Source: Pseudoxanthomonas winnipegensis (GTDB taxonomy: Bacteria > Pseudomonadota > Gammaproteobacteria > Xanthomonadales > Xanthomonadaceae). Taken from it: a stretch of DNA of 64,000 bases. The stretch covers positions 248,001-312,000 of the forward strand of contig NZ_SHMH01000006.1 in NCBI RefSeq assembly GCF_004283755.1, in the 5' to 3' direction. Numbering within the stretch: the first letter of the stretch is position 1; each line of letters opens with the position of its first letter. This document shows, piece by piece, positions 18,122 to 26,792 of this stretch. The translations under genes were made by a program, and so were the position numbers. Under the pieces are notes generated by a model. The model ran no database searches. It was given only the letters and a program-made list of their open reading frames with translations, and was not told the DNA's origin.

Positions 18122-19812
18122 TCAGAAGGTCAGGCCGAAGCGGGCCCAGTAGCGCACATCCTTGCCTTCGCCCGGCTTGGTGGTGCCGGTGGGCTTGGCC
18201 GCGGCCAGATCGAACGAGAGCCCGTGCCAGTCGGGCAGCCGGAAGCCGATGCCGACGCCCGCGCCTTCGAAGGTGGTGACGCTGTCGTACACGGCGCGGT
18301 TGGCGCCGTTGGGGTAGACCCGGCCGTAGTCGTAGAACACGCTGGCGGTCAGCAGTTGGCCCCAGGTGCGACCACCGAACGGCGAGGCTGCGGTCGCGAA
18401 GCCCGGTGCGTCCACTTGGTACTCCAGACCGGAGTCGAAGCCACGGTCGCCTAGCGCCCCTCCGAGCGGGAAGGCGCGCACGCTGGTCGGTCCGCCCAGC
18501 GAGAACTGCTCCAGCGGGGTCAGGGTGTCGTCGCTGTACTGGCCGTTGACGCGCAACTGCAGACGCTGCGTGGCGGTCAGCCCCTGCAGCCGGGTGTAGC
18601 CCAGGCGCGCGACGGTGAAGTGCCGGTCGTGGCGGGCGTACAGGTAGTCGGTCTGCGGCGAATCGTCGTCGAGCGCGCCGCGCACGCTGAGCTGCAGCAG
18701 GTCGATGGCGTGGCGCTGGCGGTCGTCGTGGCGCACGCTGGTGCCGAGCTCGGCCACGTCGAACTTCTGCTTGGACAGCAGCACGCCCAGGCCCTGCAGG
18801 CGCGAGCTTTCCTTGACAAGATGCAGCCAGCTCTGCACGCGCCAGGCGTCGGAATTGACGAACTTCCAGTCCAGGCCCAGCGCCGTCTGCTCGGTCGGCC
18901 CCTGGATATCGAGCGCGGCGAACGCGCCGCTGTCGAGGTTCACCACGCTGCGCGTGTAGGACGCGCTGGCGCTGAGGCCATCGACGCCGGCGATCGGCAC
19001 CTGGTACCCGAAGCTGCCCTGCCAGGTATTGGCCGGATCCAGCGCATAGGCGTAGCTGGCGGACAGGTGGTCGCCCAGGCCCAGCGGGTTGTTCCAGTCC
19101 ACGCCGACTTGGGCGCGGTAGCGGCCGATGCTGGGAGTGCCGTAGTTGCTGGCGCCGACGCTGACCTGTGCAGCGGACGCTCCTCGCTGGCCTGGATCAC
19201 CACGTCGGTCTCGCCGGGGTTGGCGCCGGGCTTGAGCACGGACGTGGCGGACACGCCCGGCAGGTCGCGGGTATACAGCAGCGCCGACTGCAGATCCTGC
19301 TGGCGCAGGATCTGGCCCTGCAGGGCCTGGGCAGGGCTGGCGATCAGGCGGTCGTCGTAGCGGTGTGCGCCCTCGACGGTGATCTTGCCGACCCGGCCTT
19401 CGACCACGCGGATCTCGACCACCTGGTCCGGCCCCAAGGTCTGCACCGGCAGATACGCACGGGCGACCAGGAAGCCGGCCTTGCGATAGGCCTGGGTCAG
19501 CGTGTCGGCGATCTGCTGCAGTTGTGCGAAGCTGACGTGAGCGGGCAGGCGGTCGCCGCCAAGTGCGCGAAGCTGCGCATCGGCCAGTGCCTGCAGGTGC
19601 TGCGTGTCAATGCCCTGGCGGGCATGCGTGCCCGCGCCTGTCACTCGTATCGCCTGGACCGTAATGGAGGCTGCAACGGTCGGTTGCGCGGCCGGGGTAT
19701 CAATCGCCTGTGCGGACACCGAGGGAGTGGCCAGCACCTGAGCCGCGACGCAGGGAAATACGAACAACAGAGGCGCCAGCGCGCAGCAGCGCGGGCGGCG
19801 GGAAATCGTCAT
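18122..19812 (-). pseudogene. TpsB/ShlB-family outer-membrane transporter, interrupted by a one-base frameshift
   Basis: Outer-membrane secretion pore for the adjacent exoprotein. The first part (start 19812) has a signal peptide and a POTRA domain (AIRVTGAG, QLQQIADTLTQAYRKAGFLVARAYLP, VEIRVVEGRVGKI). In this frame the product becomes nonsense after QASEERPL near 19173. The barrel continues in a second frame: VSVGASNYGTPSIGRYRAQV, then WNNPLGLGDHLSASY, GGPTSVRAFPLG and a terminal Phe (RFGLTF). Loss of one base around 19168-19173, where CTGCACAGGTC probably replaced CTGCAGCAGGTC, accounts for the split. Repaired, the protein would be about 563 residues, normal for the family. The loop motif is VRAF rather than the usual VRGY/F. 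A sequencing error is the main alternative. Confidence 0.85.
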
Positions 19813-20553
19813 GGGTTAAAGGCCTGGGGAAGAACGGGAAGATTAACGAAGTTTAACGTCAGCAAAACGGAAGTCGGGGCGAGTCCCGACGCTGTTCAAG
19901 CCGGGGGTGCAGCCCGCCTTTCGCCTTGCCTGCAGTGGGCGTGCAAGAACCGGGCCACGCGGTCGGCCTGCTGCCCTGCACAATCACGCCGTGTTATGCC
20001 CGCCACTCGGCGGCCTGGTGTGCACTGCGAGAGTTGATAGCGGCGACGCTTCAAGCGACCAGCAGCCCATATCCGGGCATTGCCAAGCCACGATGTCGGG
20101 CCGTGATACGCATCGGCGAACCGTCGAGCGCCATGGACGAAGCGCGTCTACATCGAGTCCACGCATGCCGTCAGCCGGCTGTCCAGCTTCACGACCCCAG
20201 CTCGAGGGGGTACCAAGGGGCCGGCGGCAGAATGCACGTCGACTGCCGCGACGTACCGTCGCTGCCGCCGCGACCGGCGGCGAGATCCTGCGTCCGCCGA
20301 TCGCGCTGGCTCGCGCGACCGGCGCGACGCGCTGCAACGAGTCCGGCCGCGGTCGCCAGCGTTGAAGGACGGCCGTCGGGCATCTCCCGCATGGGGGATG
20401 GGTCTTCGCTCCTTGGATCAGACCGTGGACATTTCCCTGGTAGCGCTTAGTACCAATGTGCTAATGCCCGCCGCCGCGGCAGGGGCTACCGTGCGCCTCG
20501 TTCCGTGGGTCGTACCGTCCGCCCGCGCCTCTCTCCTCAGGAGTCCACCGACC
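19813..20553. other. Long intergenic region between tpsB and dctA
   Basis: About 740 bases between divergent genes. The open frames here are short, overlap on both strands and show no recognisable family, so I call no gene. The right end carries the dctA ribosome-binding site (AGGAG at 20538-20542). I found no convincing sigma-54 promoter by eye. Confidence 0.5.
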
Positions 20554-21876
20554 ATGCACATTCCCAGCGCCGGCGTGGCGCCGTCCAAGCCGCTCCCGTT
20601 CTACCGGCACCTGTACTTCCAGGTGATCGTGGCCATCATCATCGGCGTGCTGGTCGGCTACTTCGACCCCAAGCTGGGCGAGGCGCTCAAGCCGCTGGGC
20701 GATGCCTTCGTCAAGCTGGTGAAGATGATCATCGGCCCGGTGATCTTCCTGACCATCGTCACCGGCATCGCCGGCATGACCCATCTGCGCAGCGTGGGTC
20801 GGGTCTTCGGCAAGGCGATGATCTACTTCCTGTTCTTCTCCACGCTGGCGCTGATCGTGGGCATGGTGGTCGCCCACGTCGTGCAGCCGGGCGCGGGCAT
20901 GAACGTCAACGTCGCCGACCTGGACCACACCAAGGTCGACCAGTACGTCAACGCGACCCACGACATGACGGTCACTGGCTTCTTGATGGACATCATCCCC
21001 AAGACGCTGATCAGCCCGTTCGTGGGCGACAACATCCTGCAGGTGCTGTTCGTGGCGGTGCTGTTCGGCATCGCGCTGGCGATGACCGGCGAACGCGGCC
21101 GGCCCATCGTCGATTTCCTCAACGCGCTGGTCACCCCGGTGTTCCGCCTGGTGCACATCCTGATGAAGGCCGCCCCGATCGGTGCCTTCGGCGCGATCGC
21201 CTTCACCATCGGCAAGTACGGCCTGGCGGTGCTGGCCAACCTGGCCTGGCTGGTGGGCAGCTTCTACATCACCTCGCTGCTGTTCGTGCTGGTGATTCTT
21301 GGCATCGTCTGCCGGCTGTGCGGCTTCTCGGTCCTCAAGCTGATCCGTTACCTCAAGGCCGAACTGCTGCTGGTGCTGGGCACCTCCTCCTCCGAGTCGG
21401 CGCTGCCCTCGCTGATGGAGAAGATGGAGCAGGCCGGCTGCAAGAAGTCGGTGGTGGGCCTGGTCGTGCCGACCGGCTACTCGTTCAACCTGGACGGCAC
21501 CAACATCTACATGACCCTGGCCGCGCTGTTCATCGCCCAGGCGACGAACACCGAGCTGACCCTGGGCCACCAGATCACCCTGCTGCTGGTGGCGATGCTC
21601 AGCTCCAAGGGCGCGGCCGGCGTCACCGGCGCAGGCTTCATCACCCTGGCCGCCACGCTGTCGGTGGTGCCTGAGGTGCCGGTAGCCGGCATGGCGCTGA
21701 TCCTGGGCGTGGACCGCTTCATGTCCGAATGCCGCTCGCTGACCAACTTCACCGGCAACGCGGTGGCCACCATCGTGGTCTCGCGCTGGGAGAACGCGCT
21801 GGACCGCGACAAGCTCAACGCGGCCCTGGACGGCAAGCTGGAGTCCGATCCGGACCGCCTGCCGATCACCGCGTAA
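20554..21876 (+). CDS. dctA: C4-dicarboxylate/H+ (Na+) symporter DctA
   Basis: Inner-membrane uptake carrier for succinate, fumarate and malate, 440 residues, DAACS family. Recognised from [22 protein letters not shown] at the N-terminus, [20 protein letters not shown], the serine-rich re-entrant loop [28 protein letters not shown], and the C-terminal [22 protein letters not shown]. All are hallmark DctA segments. The frame is open further upstream, but [23 protein letters not shown] at 20554 follows AGGAG at good spacing, so I use that start. Malic enzyme follows 170 bases downstream on the same strand, linking uptake of C4 acids to pyruvate formation. Confidence 0.96.
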   Translation: MHIPSAGVAPSKPLPFYRHLYFQVIVAIIIGVLVGYFDPKLGEALKPLGDAFVKLVKMIIGPVIFLTIVTGIAGMTHLRSVGRVFGKAMIYFLFFSTLALIVGMVVAHVVQPGAGMNVNVADLDHTKVDQYVNATHDMTVTGFLMDIIPKTLISPFVGDNILQVLFVAVLFGIALAMTGERGRPIVDFLNALVTPVFRLVHILMKAAPIGAFGAIAFTIGKYGLAVLANLAWLVGSFYITSLLFVLVILGIVCRLCGFSVLKLIRYLKAELLLVLGTSSSESALPSLMEKMEQAGCKKSVVGLVVPTGYSFNLDGTNIYMTLAALFIAQATNTELTLGHQITLLLVAMLSSKGAAGVTGAGFITLAATLSVVPEVPVAGMALILGVDRFMSECRSLTNFTGNAVATIVVSRWENALDRDKLNAALDGKLESDPDRLPITA

Positions 21877-21899
21877 GGCCCTGCCGGGCCAGATGCCTC

Positions 21900-21929
21900 A
21901 AGAGGCCGGGCCCACAAGCCCGGCCTCTT
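21900..21929 (+). terminator. Strong hairpin after dctA
   Basis: A perfect 12-bp stem (AAGAGGCCGGGC / GCCCGGCCTCTT) with a 6-base loop, 23 bases past the dctA stop. There is no long T tract after it, so it may stop transcription only partly or protect the 3' end of the dctA message. Confidence 0.6.
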
Positions 21930-22044
21930 GCGTCTGACGCCATGACCGAGCGCAAGCGCCCGGTTCCCGCCTGGTGGGACCTCCCGCCGCCGCCACTGCC
22001 GGTCCACTCAGGATCGCGGCGCTAGAATCCAACCCCCATCGAAG

Positions 22045-24354
22045 ATGCCCACCACGCCGATGTCCAAAGAAGAATTCAAGCAAGCCGCGCTGGACTACCA
22101 CAGCCAGTCGCCCGCCGGGAAGATCAAGGTCATCGCCACCAAGCCGATGATCACCCAGCGCGACCTGGCCCTGGCCTATTCGCCCGGCGTGGCCTATGCC
22201 TGCGAGGAGATCGCCGCCGATCCCAAGGCCGCCAGCACCTATACCGCGCGTGGCAACCTGGTGGCGGTGATCACCAACGGCACCGCGGTGCTGGGCCTGG
22301 GCGCGATCGGCCCGCTGGCGGCCAAGCCGGTGATGGAAGGCAAGGGCGTGCTGTTCCAGAAGTTCGCCGGCATCGACGTGTTCGACATCGAGATCAACGA
22401 GACCGACCCGGACAAGCTGATCGAGATCATCGCCTCGCTGGAACCGTCCTTCGGCGGCATCAACCTGGAGGACATCAAGGCACCGGAGTGCTTCAAGGTC
22501 GAGCGCACGCTGCGCGAGAAGATGAACATCCCGGTGTTCCATGACGACCAGCACGGCACCGCGATCATCGTCGGCGCGGCGGTGCTCAACGCCATGATCG
22601 TCACCGGCAAGAAGATCGAGGAGGTCAAGCTGGCGACCACGGGCATGGGCGCGGCCGGCATCTCCTGCGTCAACATGCTGGTCTCGCTGGGCCTCAAGCC
22701 CGAGAACATCCTGGCCCTGGACCGCGAAGGCGTCATCCACACCGGTCGCACCGACCTGGATCCGGACAAGCAGCGCTACGCGCGCGACACCGACAAGCGC
22801 ACCCTGGCGCAGATCGTCGAAGGCGCGGACATCTTCCTGGGCCTGTCGGCCCCGGGCATCCTGACGCCCGAAATGGTCAAGTCGATGGCGCCGCAGCCGA
22901 TCATCTTCGCTCTGGCCAATCCCAACCCGGAGATCATGCCGGAGGTCGCCAAGGAGGCGCGCCCGGACGCGATCATCGGCACCGGTCGTTCGGACTATCC
23001 GAACCAGATCAACAACGTGCTGTGCTTCCCCTACCTGTTCCGCGGCGCGCTGGACTGCGTCGCCACCGGCATCAACGAGGCGATGAAGGTCGCCTGCGTG
23101 CGCGCCATCGCCGCCCTGGCCCGGCGTGAGGCCTCCGACCTGGGCGCGGCCTATGGCGGCGAGACGCCCAGCTTCGGCCCCGATTACCTGATCCCGCGCC
23201 CGCTCGACCCGCGCCTGCTGGTGGAGCTGTCCAGCGCCGTGGCGCAGGCGGCGATGGACTCAGGGATCGCCGAGCGCCCCATCGAGGACATGGAGGCCTA
23301 CCGCAACACCCTGAGCCAGTTCGTCTACCGCACCAGCCTGATGATGAAGCCGGTCTACGACCGCGCCCGCGCCGATCGCAAGCGCGTGGTCTACGCCGAA
23401 GGCGAGGAGGAAGTGGTGCTGCGCGCGGTGCAGACCGTGGTCGATGAAGGCGTGGCCTTCCCGATCCTGATCGGTCGCCCGGAGGTGATCGACCAGCGCA
23501 TCAAGCGCATGGGCCTGCGCCTGGTGGCCGGCCAGGACTTCGAAGTCACCAACATCCACGACGACCCGCGCTTCAACGAGTACTGGCAGACCTACCACGC
23601 CCTGACCGAACGCCGCGGCGTGACCGTGGCCGCGGCCAAGGAGCTGATGCGCTCGCGTCCGACCCTGATCGCGGCGGTGATGGTGGCCCGCGGCGAGGCC
23701 GACGCCATGCTCACCGGCATCGTGGGACGCTTCCACAAGAAGCTCGGCTACGCACGCAGCGTCATCCCGCTGGAACCGCGCGTGAGTTCCACCTCGGCCA
23801 TGACCGGCGTGATCAACCAGCAGGGCGCGTTCTTCTTCGTCGACACGCACGTGCAGGAAGATCCGACCGCCGAGCAGATCGCCGAGGCCACGCTGCAGGC
23901 CGCCTTCCGCCTGAAGCTGTTCGGCATCGAGCCCAAGGTTGCGCTGCTGTCGCACTCCAACTTCGGCAGCCACGACTCGCGCGATGCCCTGAAGATGCGC
24001 GCGGTGCGCGAACTGCTGCTCAAGCGCCGGCCCGACCTCAACATGGACGGCGAGATGCAGGGCGACACCGCCTGGGATGAGACCCTGCGCCGGCAGATCA
24101 TGCCCAACAGCACGCTCAAGGGCCGCGCCAATCTGTTCGTGCTGCCCAACCTGGAGGCCGCCAACATCGCCTACAACCTGGTGCGCGTGTTCACCGAGGG
24201 CGTGGCCATCGGCCCGATCCTGATGGGCGTGTCCAAGCCGGTCCACATCCTCACCGCCAGCGCCACCCCGCGCCGCTTGCTCAACATGACCGCCATCGCC
24301 GCGGTCGACGCCCAGATCCGCGAGCAACTGGCCAACCGCGGCGAGGGCGAGTAA
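22045..24354 (+). CDS. maeB: NADP-dependent malic enzyme with phosphotransacetylase-like C-terminus (MaeB)
   Basis: Cytoplasmic enzyme of 769 residues that decarboxylates malate to pyruvate. The N-terminal malic enzyme domain (about residues 15-430) shows [38 protein letters not shown] and the NAD(P)-binding GMGAAGISC. The C-terminal third (about 445-769) is the phosphate-acetyltransferase-like domain typical of MaeB. That domain usually lacks transferase activity and serves in regulation by acetyl-CoA. The start at 22045 ([11 protein letters not shown]) could instead be the ATG at 22060. With DctA upstream it forms a C4-acid uptake and anaplerosis pair. Confidence 0.95.
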   Translation: MPTTPMSKEEFKQAALDYHSQSPAGKIKVIATKPMITQRDLALAYSPGVAYACEEIAADPKAASTYTARGNLVAVITNGTAVLGLGAIGPLAAKPVMEGKGVLFQKFAGIDVFDIEINETDPDKLIEIIASLEPSFGGINLEDIKAPECFKVERTLREKMNIPVFHDDQHGTAIIVGAAVLNAMIVTGKKIEEVKLATTGMGAAGISCVNMLVSLGLKPENILALDREGVIHTGRTDLDPDKQRYARDTDKRTLAQIVEGADIFLGLSAPGILTPEMVKSMAPQPIIFALANPNPEIMPEVAKEARPDAIIGTGRSDYPNQINNVLCFPYLFRGALDCVATGINEAMKVACVRAIAALARREASDLGAAYGGETPSFGPDYLIPRPLDPRLLVELSSAVAQAAMDSGIAERPIEDMEAYRNTLSQFVYRTSLMMKPVYDRARADRKRVVYAEGEEEVVLRAVQTVVDEGVAFPILIGRPEVIDQRIKRMGLRLVAGQDFEVTNIHDDPRFNEYWQTYHALTERRGVTVAAAKELMRSRPTLIAAVMVARGEADAMLTGIVGRFHKKLGYARSVIPLEPRVSSTSAMTGVINQQGAFFFVDTHVQEDPTAEQIAEATLQAAFRLKLFGIEPKVALLSHSNFGSHDSRDALKMRAVRELLLKRRPDLNMDGEMQGDTAWDETLRRQIMPNSTLKGRANLFVLPNLEAANIAYNLVRVFTEGVAIGPILMGVSKPVHILTASATPRRLLNMTAIAAVDAQIREQLANRGEGE

Positions 24355-24549
24355 GCCGGTCGGACCCCGCGCAACGCGGGGCCCTGGCGTATACCGGGTC
24401 CAGGCATCTACTGGGCCCCAGGCATCGCCCCACCTCCACCGCATGGGGGCAGGTTCGGATAACCCGTCGCGAGTCTCCACTCGTCGCGCGCGCCTGCGCC
24501 GAGCCGGAGCGCCCGGCCGCGCCGGGATGATCCGGTCGCCGACCGCACT

Positions 24550-24634
24550 GTGGGAGCCGCCATGGCGGCGATGAGGCTTCACCTCGAGGGCCTCATCACC
24601 TTGAGAGCCCCATCGCCGCCATGGCGGCTCCCAC
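24550..24634. repeat. Long perfect palindrome GTGGGAGCCGCCATGG...
   Basis: Perfect 24-bp inverted repeat: arm 24550-24573 begins GTGGGAGCCGCCATGGCGGC, and arm 24611-24634 is its exact reverse complement. The central part pairs further (GATGAGGC / GCCTCATC-like). Each arm also contains the self-complementary GCCGCCATGGCGGC. It looks like a dispersed palindromic repeat; I saw no second full copy in the window. Confidence 0.75.
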
Positions 24635-24649
24635 AAGACCCATCAGCCC

Positions 24650-24675
24650 GTCATTCCCGCGAAAGCGGGAATCCA
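24650..24675. repeat. CATTCCCGC palindromic repeat, copy 1
   Basis: ATTCCCGCGAAAGCGGGAAT forms an 8-bp stem with a GAAA-type loop. Near-identical units lie at 41298, 41355 and 41511. This is a common dispersed palindromic motif in beta- and gammaproteobacterial intergenic DNA. Confidence 0.75.
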
Positions 24676-24947
24676 TGGACGTACCGCTCACTCCCCGCGA
24701 TCTACGGGCACCGTGTTCCGCGCAGTCTTCCTCGCGCCTGGCCTATCGTGTCACCTGTCCCGTAGCCAGGCCGGGCACGTCTTCTCGCGCAACGCCGTGA
24801 AGAAAAAGCTCCGCCTCCAGCATCTCCGCGCGCCCACACCACAAACCTGCACGCCCGCCAACCGCGCCAAGCCCCGCGCTTGAAACAGCCCCAGCCCGCA
24901 CGCATTCCCTTGCCGCGCCCGCGGTTGGGCGCTCTTAGGAGAAATGC

Positions 24948-25433
24948 ATGCCGCACCATGAAACCGTCGCGTTGACCGGCGTCATCGAACACGTCTTCGC
25001 GCATCGCTTCACCCTGCAGTCCGGCGACCAGGTTCACCTGGCCGACCTGGGTCCCAAAGGCGCCGAAGCCTTCCCCCTCCAGCAGGGCCTCGCAGTGAGA
25101 CTGGAAGGCGAACAACGCCCCTCTGAGATCAAGGTCACCCGCATCAGCAAGAAGGGTGGACGCTTCGTCGAGGTGGAGCACAAGAAGCCCCACCACGGCC
25201 CCAAGCATCACCACCATCACCACCCGGATGTGCCCGCCGATCCGCGAGCCGCCCTGGCCGCCGTCAAACAGGCCGGATGGACCACCCACGGCAAGCCGGA
25301 ACGCAAGCCGAAGCACTTCGAAGTGCTCGCCTATCAGGGAGAAGGCGACTGGACCGAACTGCATGTCGACTTCGCCGGCACGATCTACAAGCAAAAGCCC
25401 GCCGACCCCGACAAGTGGGGCCTGGAAGCCTGA
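24948..25433 (+). CDS. Small hypothetical protein with a natural six-histidine run
   Basis: 161-residue soluble protein that I do not recognise. The N-terminal half (about 1-75) is rich in beta-prone segments (VALTGVIEHVFAHRFTLQSGDQVHLADLG) and could be a small OB-like or SH3-like barrel. A basic linker contains six consecutive His (H87-H92, KHHHHHHPD). The C-terminal part (about 98-161) has FEVLAYQGEGDWTELHVDF. There is no signal peptide or membrane segment. The reading frame is well supported by an upstream TAGGAG and a strong terminator just after the stop. The His cluster suggests metal binding, but that is inference. Confidence 0.75.
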   Translation: MPHHETVALTGVIEHVFAHRFTLQSGDQVHLADLGPKGAEAFPLQQGLAVRLEGEQRPSEIKVTRISKKGGRFVEVEHKKPHHGPKHHHHHHPDVPADPRAALAAVKQAGWTTHGKPERKPKHFEVLAYQGEGDWTELHVDFAGTIYKQKPADPDKWGLEA

Positions 25434-25440
25434 CCCACCA

Positions 25441-25474
25441 AGCGCCCCGGCCCCGCCGGGGCGCTTTTGTTTTC
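25441..25474 (+). terminator. Rho-independent terminator after the His-rich gene
   Basis: A GC stem AGCGCCCCGG / CCGGGGCGCT with a short CCCCG-type loop, followed by TTTGTTTT, begins 7 bases after the stop codon. It separates the His-rich gene from the convergent lasso-locus regulator. Confidence 0.9.
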
Positions 25475-25616
25475 GAACGGCGGGACGACACGCCTAAGCC
25501 CGGACCATGAAGCACGCGGCAATCGGGACGACAGGAAGGGCGTTTCATCGACACCCGCTGGCGGCCCGTTGCGCGGGACGGAACGCGCGAGGCCCGGCAA
25601 GCGTCGCAGCTTCGGA

Positions 25617-25901
25617 CTAGCGCCTGCTCCTCGGCCCCTTCTTGAACTCGGCAATCAGCTGGGCGAGGTCATCGTCCTCAGCGTAGAAGTAGGCAACAGG
25701 CAGCTCGAGCACGGCGGCGAGCCGCTGCAGGGTCTGCAGGTCGGGCTGGTGGACGCCGGTCTCGTAGCGGTTCACGCGGGTGCTGGCGACGAACTCGTCC
25801 AGCCCGGCGGCGATGCCGAGGGCGCGCTGCGAGATCGCATGCGCCTCGCGCGCCTGGCGTAGCCTGCGGCTGTAGACAGGGAGCGGCGGCTTGTCAGCCA
25901 C
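25617..25901 (-). CDS. Small XRE-family regulator 1 of the lasso locus
   Basis: 94-residue DNA-binding protein consisting of little more than a helix-turn-helix domain: YSRRLRQAREAHAISQRALG, then the recognition-helix region STRVNRYETGVHQPDLQ and PVAYFYAEDDDLAQL. It is clearly paralogous to the protein at 26214-26534 (shared RYETGVHQP, LP..(Y/F)FY.EDD). The frame is open upstream to 26075, but alignment with the paralog (MTRKPPGNVYGRRLREAR against VADKPPLPVYSRRLRQAR) places the start at the GTG 25901. A CTACG-N5-CGTAG palindrome lies 62 bases upstream, the same distance as in the paralog. It is probably an autoregulator, perhaps of the whole lasso locus. Confidence 0.82.
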   Translation of the reverse strand: MADKPPLPVYSRRLRQAREAHAISQRALGIAAGLDEFVASTRVNRYETGVHQPDLQTLQRLAAVLELPVAYFYAEDDDLAQLIAEFKKGPRSRR

Positions 25902-25962
25902 GGGCGCGTACTTGTGTGCCTTCCATGCAGGAAAGCTTCCGGTCGCCCGGGCTGCCTCGATA

Positions 25963-25977
25963 CTACGATTAACGTAG
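25963..25977. promoter_or_regulatory. Operator-like palindrome CTACG-ATTAA-CGTAG (copy 1)
   Basis: Perfect 5-bp inverted repeat around a 5-base AT spacer, preceded by TCGATA. The same TCGATACTACG context recurs at 26586-26596. It lies 62 bases upstream of XRE regulator 1 and probably overlaps that promoter. By repetition and position it is the likely binding site of one or both XRE proteins. Confidence 0.8.
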
Positions 25978-26213
25978 CCTACCGAGCGCGGCGATGAAGT
26001 TGCGCAAGTAGAACGCGGCGTGCAGCCAAGTTTGTCTTGGTCGGTCGCGATGCGGCTGCACGCGCCGAGGCGCATGTCGTGGCCTGATGCTTGCTGACTC
26101 TGCTAGAGCAGAACTGTTTCAGCGCTTCTTTGGGGAAGCGGTCGGCCCATGGCTTCGACGTGGCCGTCGAGTCCGCGTCGTCAGACCTCTCCCGCGATCA
26201 ACTTCCTCGAAGA

Positions 26214-26534
26214 TCAGGCCTGTCCCAGCTGGCGCATGACCCTGGCTAGGGTGCGGAAGGGCTCCTCACTCCGATGCGCGTCCAGGACGCTCAGCGCCTC
26301 CGCGTCATCCTCGATGTAGAAGAAGCTGATCGGCAGCGCCAGCACGTCGGCGAACAGCTTCTGCAGCCCCAGCTTGGGCTGATGGACGCCGGTTTCATAG
26401 CGACTGATCCGCGCACTGGCACCGGACTCATCCAGGCGCGCGGCGACCGCCAGATGGATCTGGGAGAACCCGTAGAAATCCCGCGCCTCGCGCAGGCGTC
26501 GGCCGTAGACATTGCCTGGCGGCTTCCGCGTCAT
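26214..26534 (-). CDS. Small XRE-family regulator 2 of the lasso locus
   Basis: 106-residue helix-turn-helix protein: VYGRRLREARDFYGFSQIHLA, SGASARISRYETGVHQPKLG, LPISFFYIEDDAEAL, and a short C-terminal tail. The ATG at 26534 (MTRKPPGN) is the natural start. It is transcribed divergently from the TonB-dependent receptor gene, with two operator-like palindromes in the shared region (26592-26606 and 26618-26632). That places it where an autogenous repressor controlling the receptor-isopeptidase operon would be expected. Duplication of the ancestral regulator and its operator produced the pair with 25617-25901. Confidence 0.9.
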   Translation of the reverse strand: MTRKPPGNVYGRRLREARDFYGFSQIHLAVAARLDESGASARISRYETGVHQPKLGLQKLFADVLALPISFFYIEDDAEALSVLDAHRSEEPFRTLARVMRQLGQA

Positions 26535-26591
26535 GCGTGCATATCAGTCCTCGATATGCGGAAGCTTCAGAAACGGCGCTTGACATCGATA

Positions 26592-26606
26592 CTACGTAAA
26601 ACGTAG
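26592..26606. promoter_or_regulatory. Operator-like palindrome CTACG-TAAAA-CGTAG (copy 2)
   Basis: Same inverted repeat as at 25963, with the same TCGATA flank, 58 bases upstream of XRE regulator 2. Its centre is 26 bp from that of copy 3, so two protein dimers could bind side by side. Confidence 0.82.
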
Positions 26607-26617
26607 TGTTCACGATG

Positions 26618-26632
26618 CTACGTATATCGTAG
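26618..26632. promoter_or_regulatory. Operator-like palindrome CTACG-TATAT-CGTAG (copy 3)
   Basis: Third copy of the CTACG-N5-CGTAG inverted repeat, nearest to the TonB-dependent receptor gene (start 26793). Placed between the divergent XRE gene and the receptor operon, it could control both. Confidence 0.82.
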
Positions 26633-26792
26633 CCATGGGACCTTTCGCCTTGAGAGCTGGCGCGTGCGGCCGCCGCTCGGCGTGGGCGTGGGGAAAGCAA
26701 GTCAACAGACGGGAATACGCCTTCGCTTGCGGCTGTCCGACAGCCGCAACGCTCAGGTCGTGCCTGTCGGATGCCAACGGGGAAGACGCATC

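Larger units (their letters stand above)
24355..24947. other. Repeat-rich intergenic region after maeB
   Basis: Nearly 600 bases with no supported gene. It begins with a GC-rich hairpin (GGACCCCGC ... GCGGGGCC, 24363-24384) just past maeB, which may end transcription. It also contains a long perfect palindrome (24550-24634) and a CATTCCCGC-type repeat (24650-24675). The right end is the leader of the next gene, with TAGGAG upstream of its ATG. Confidence 0.6.
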
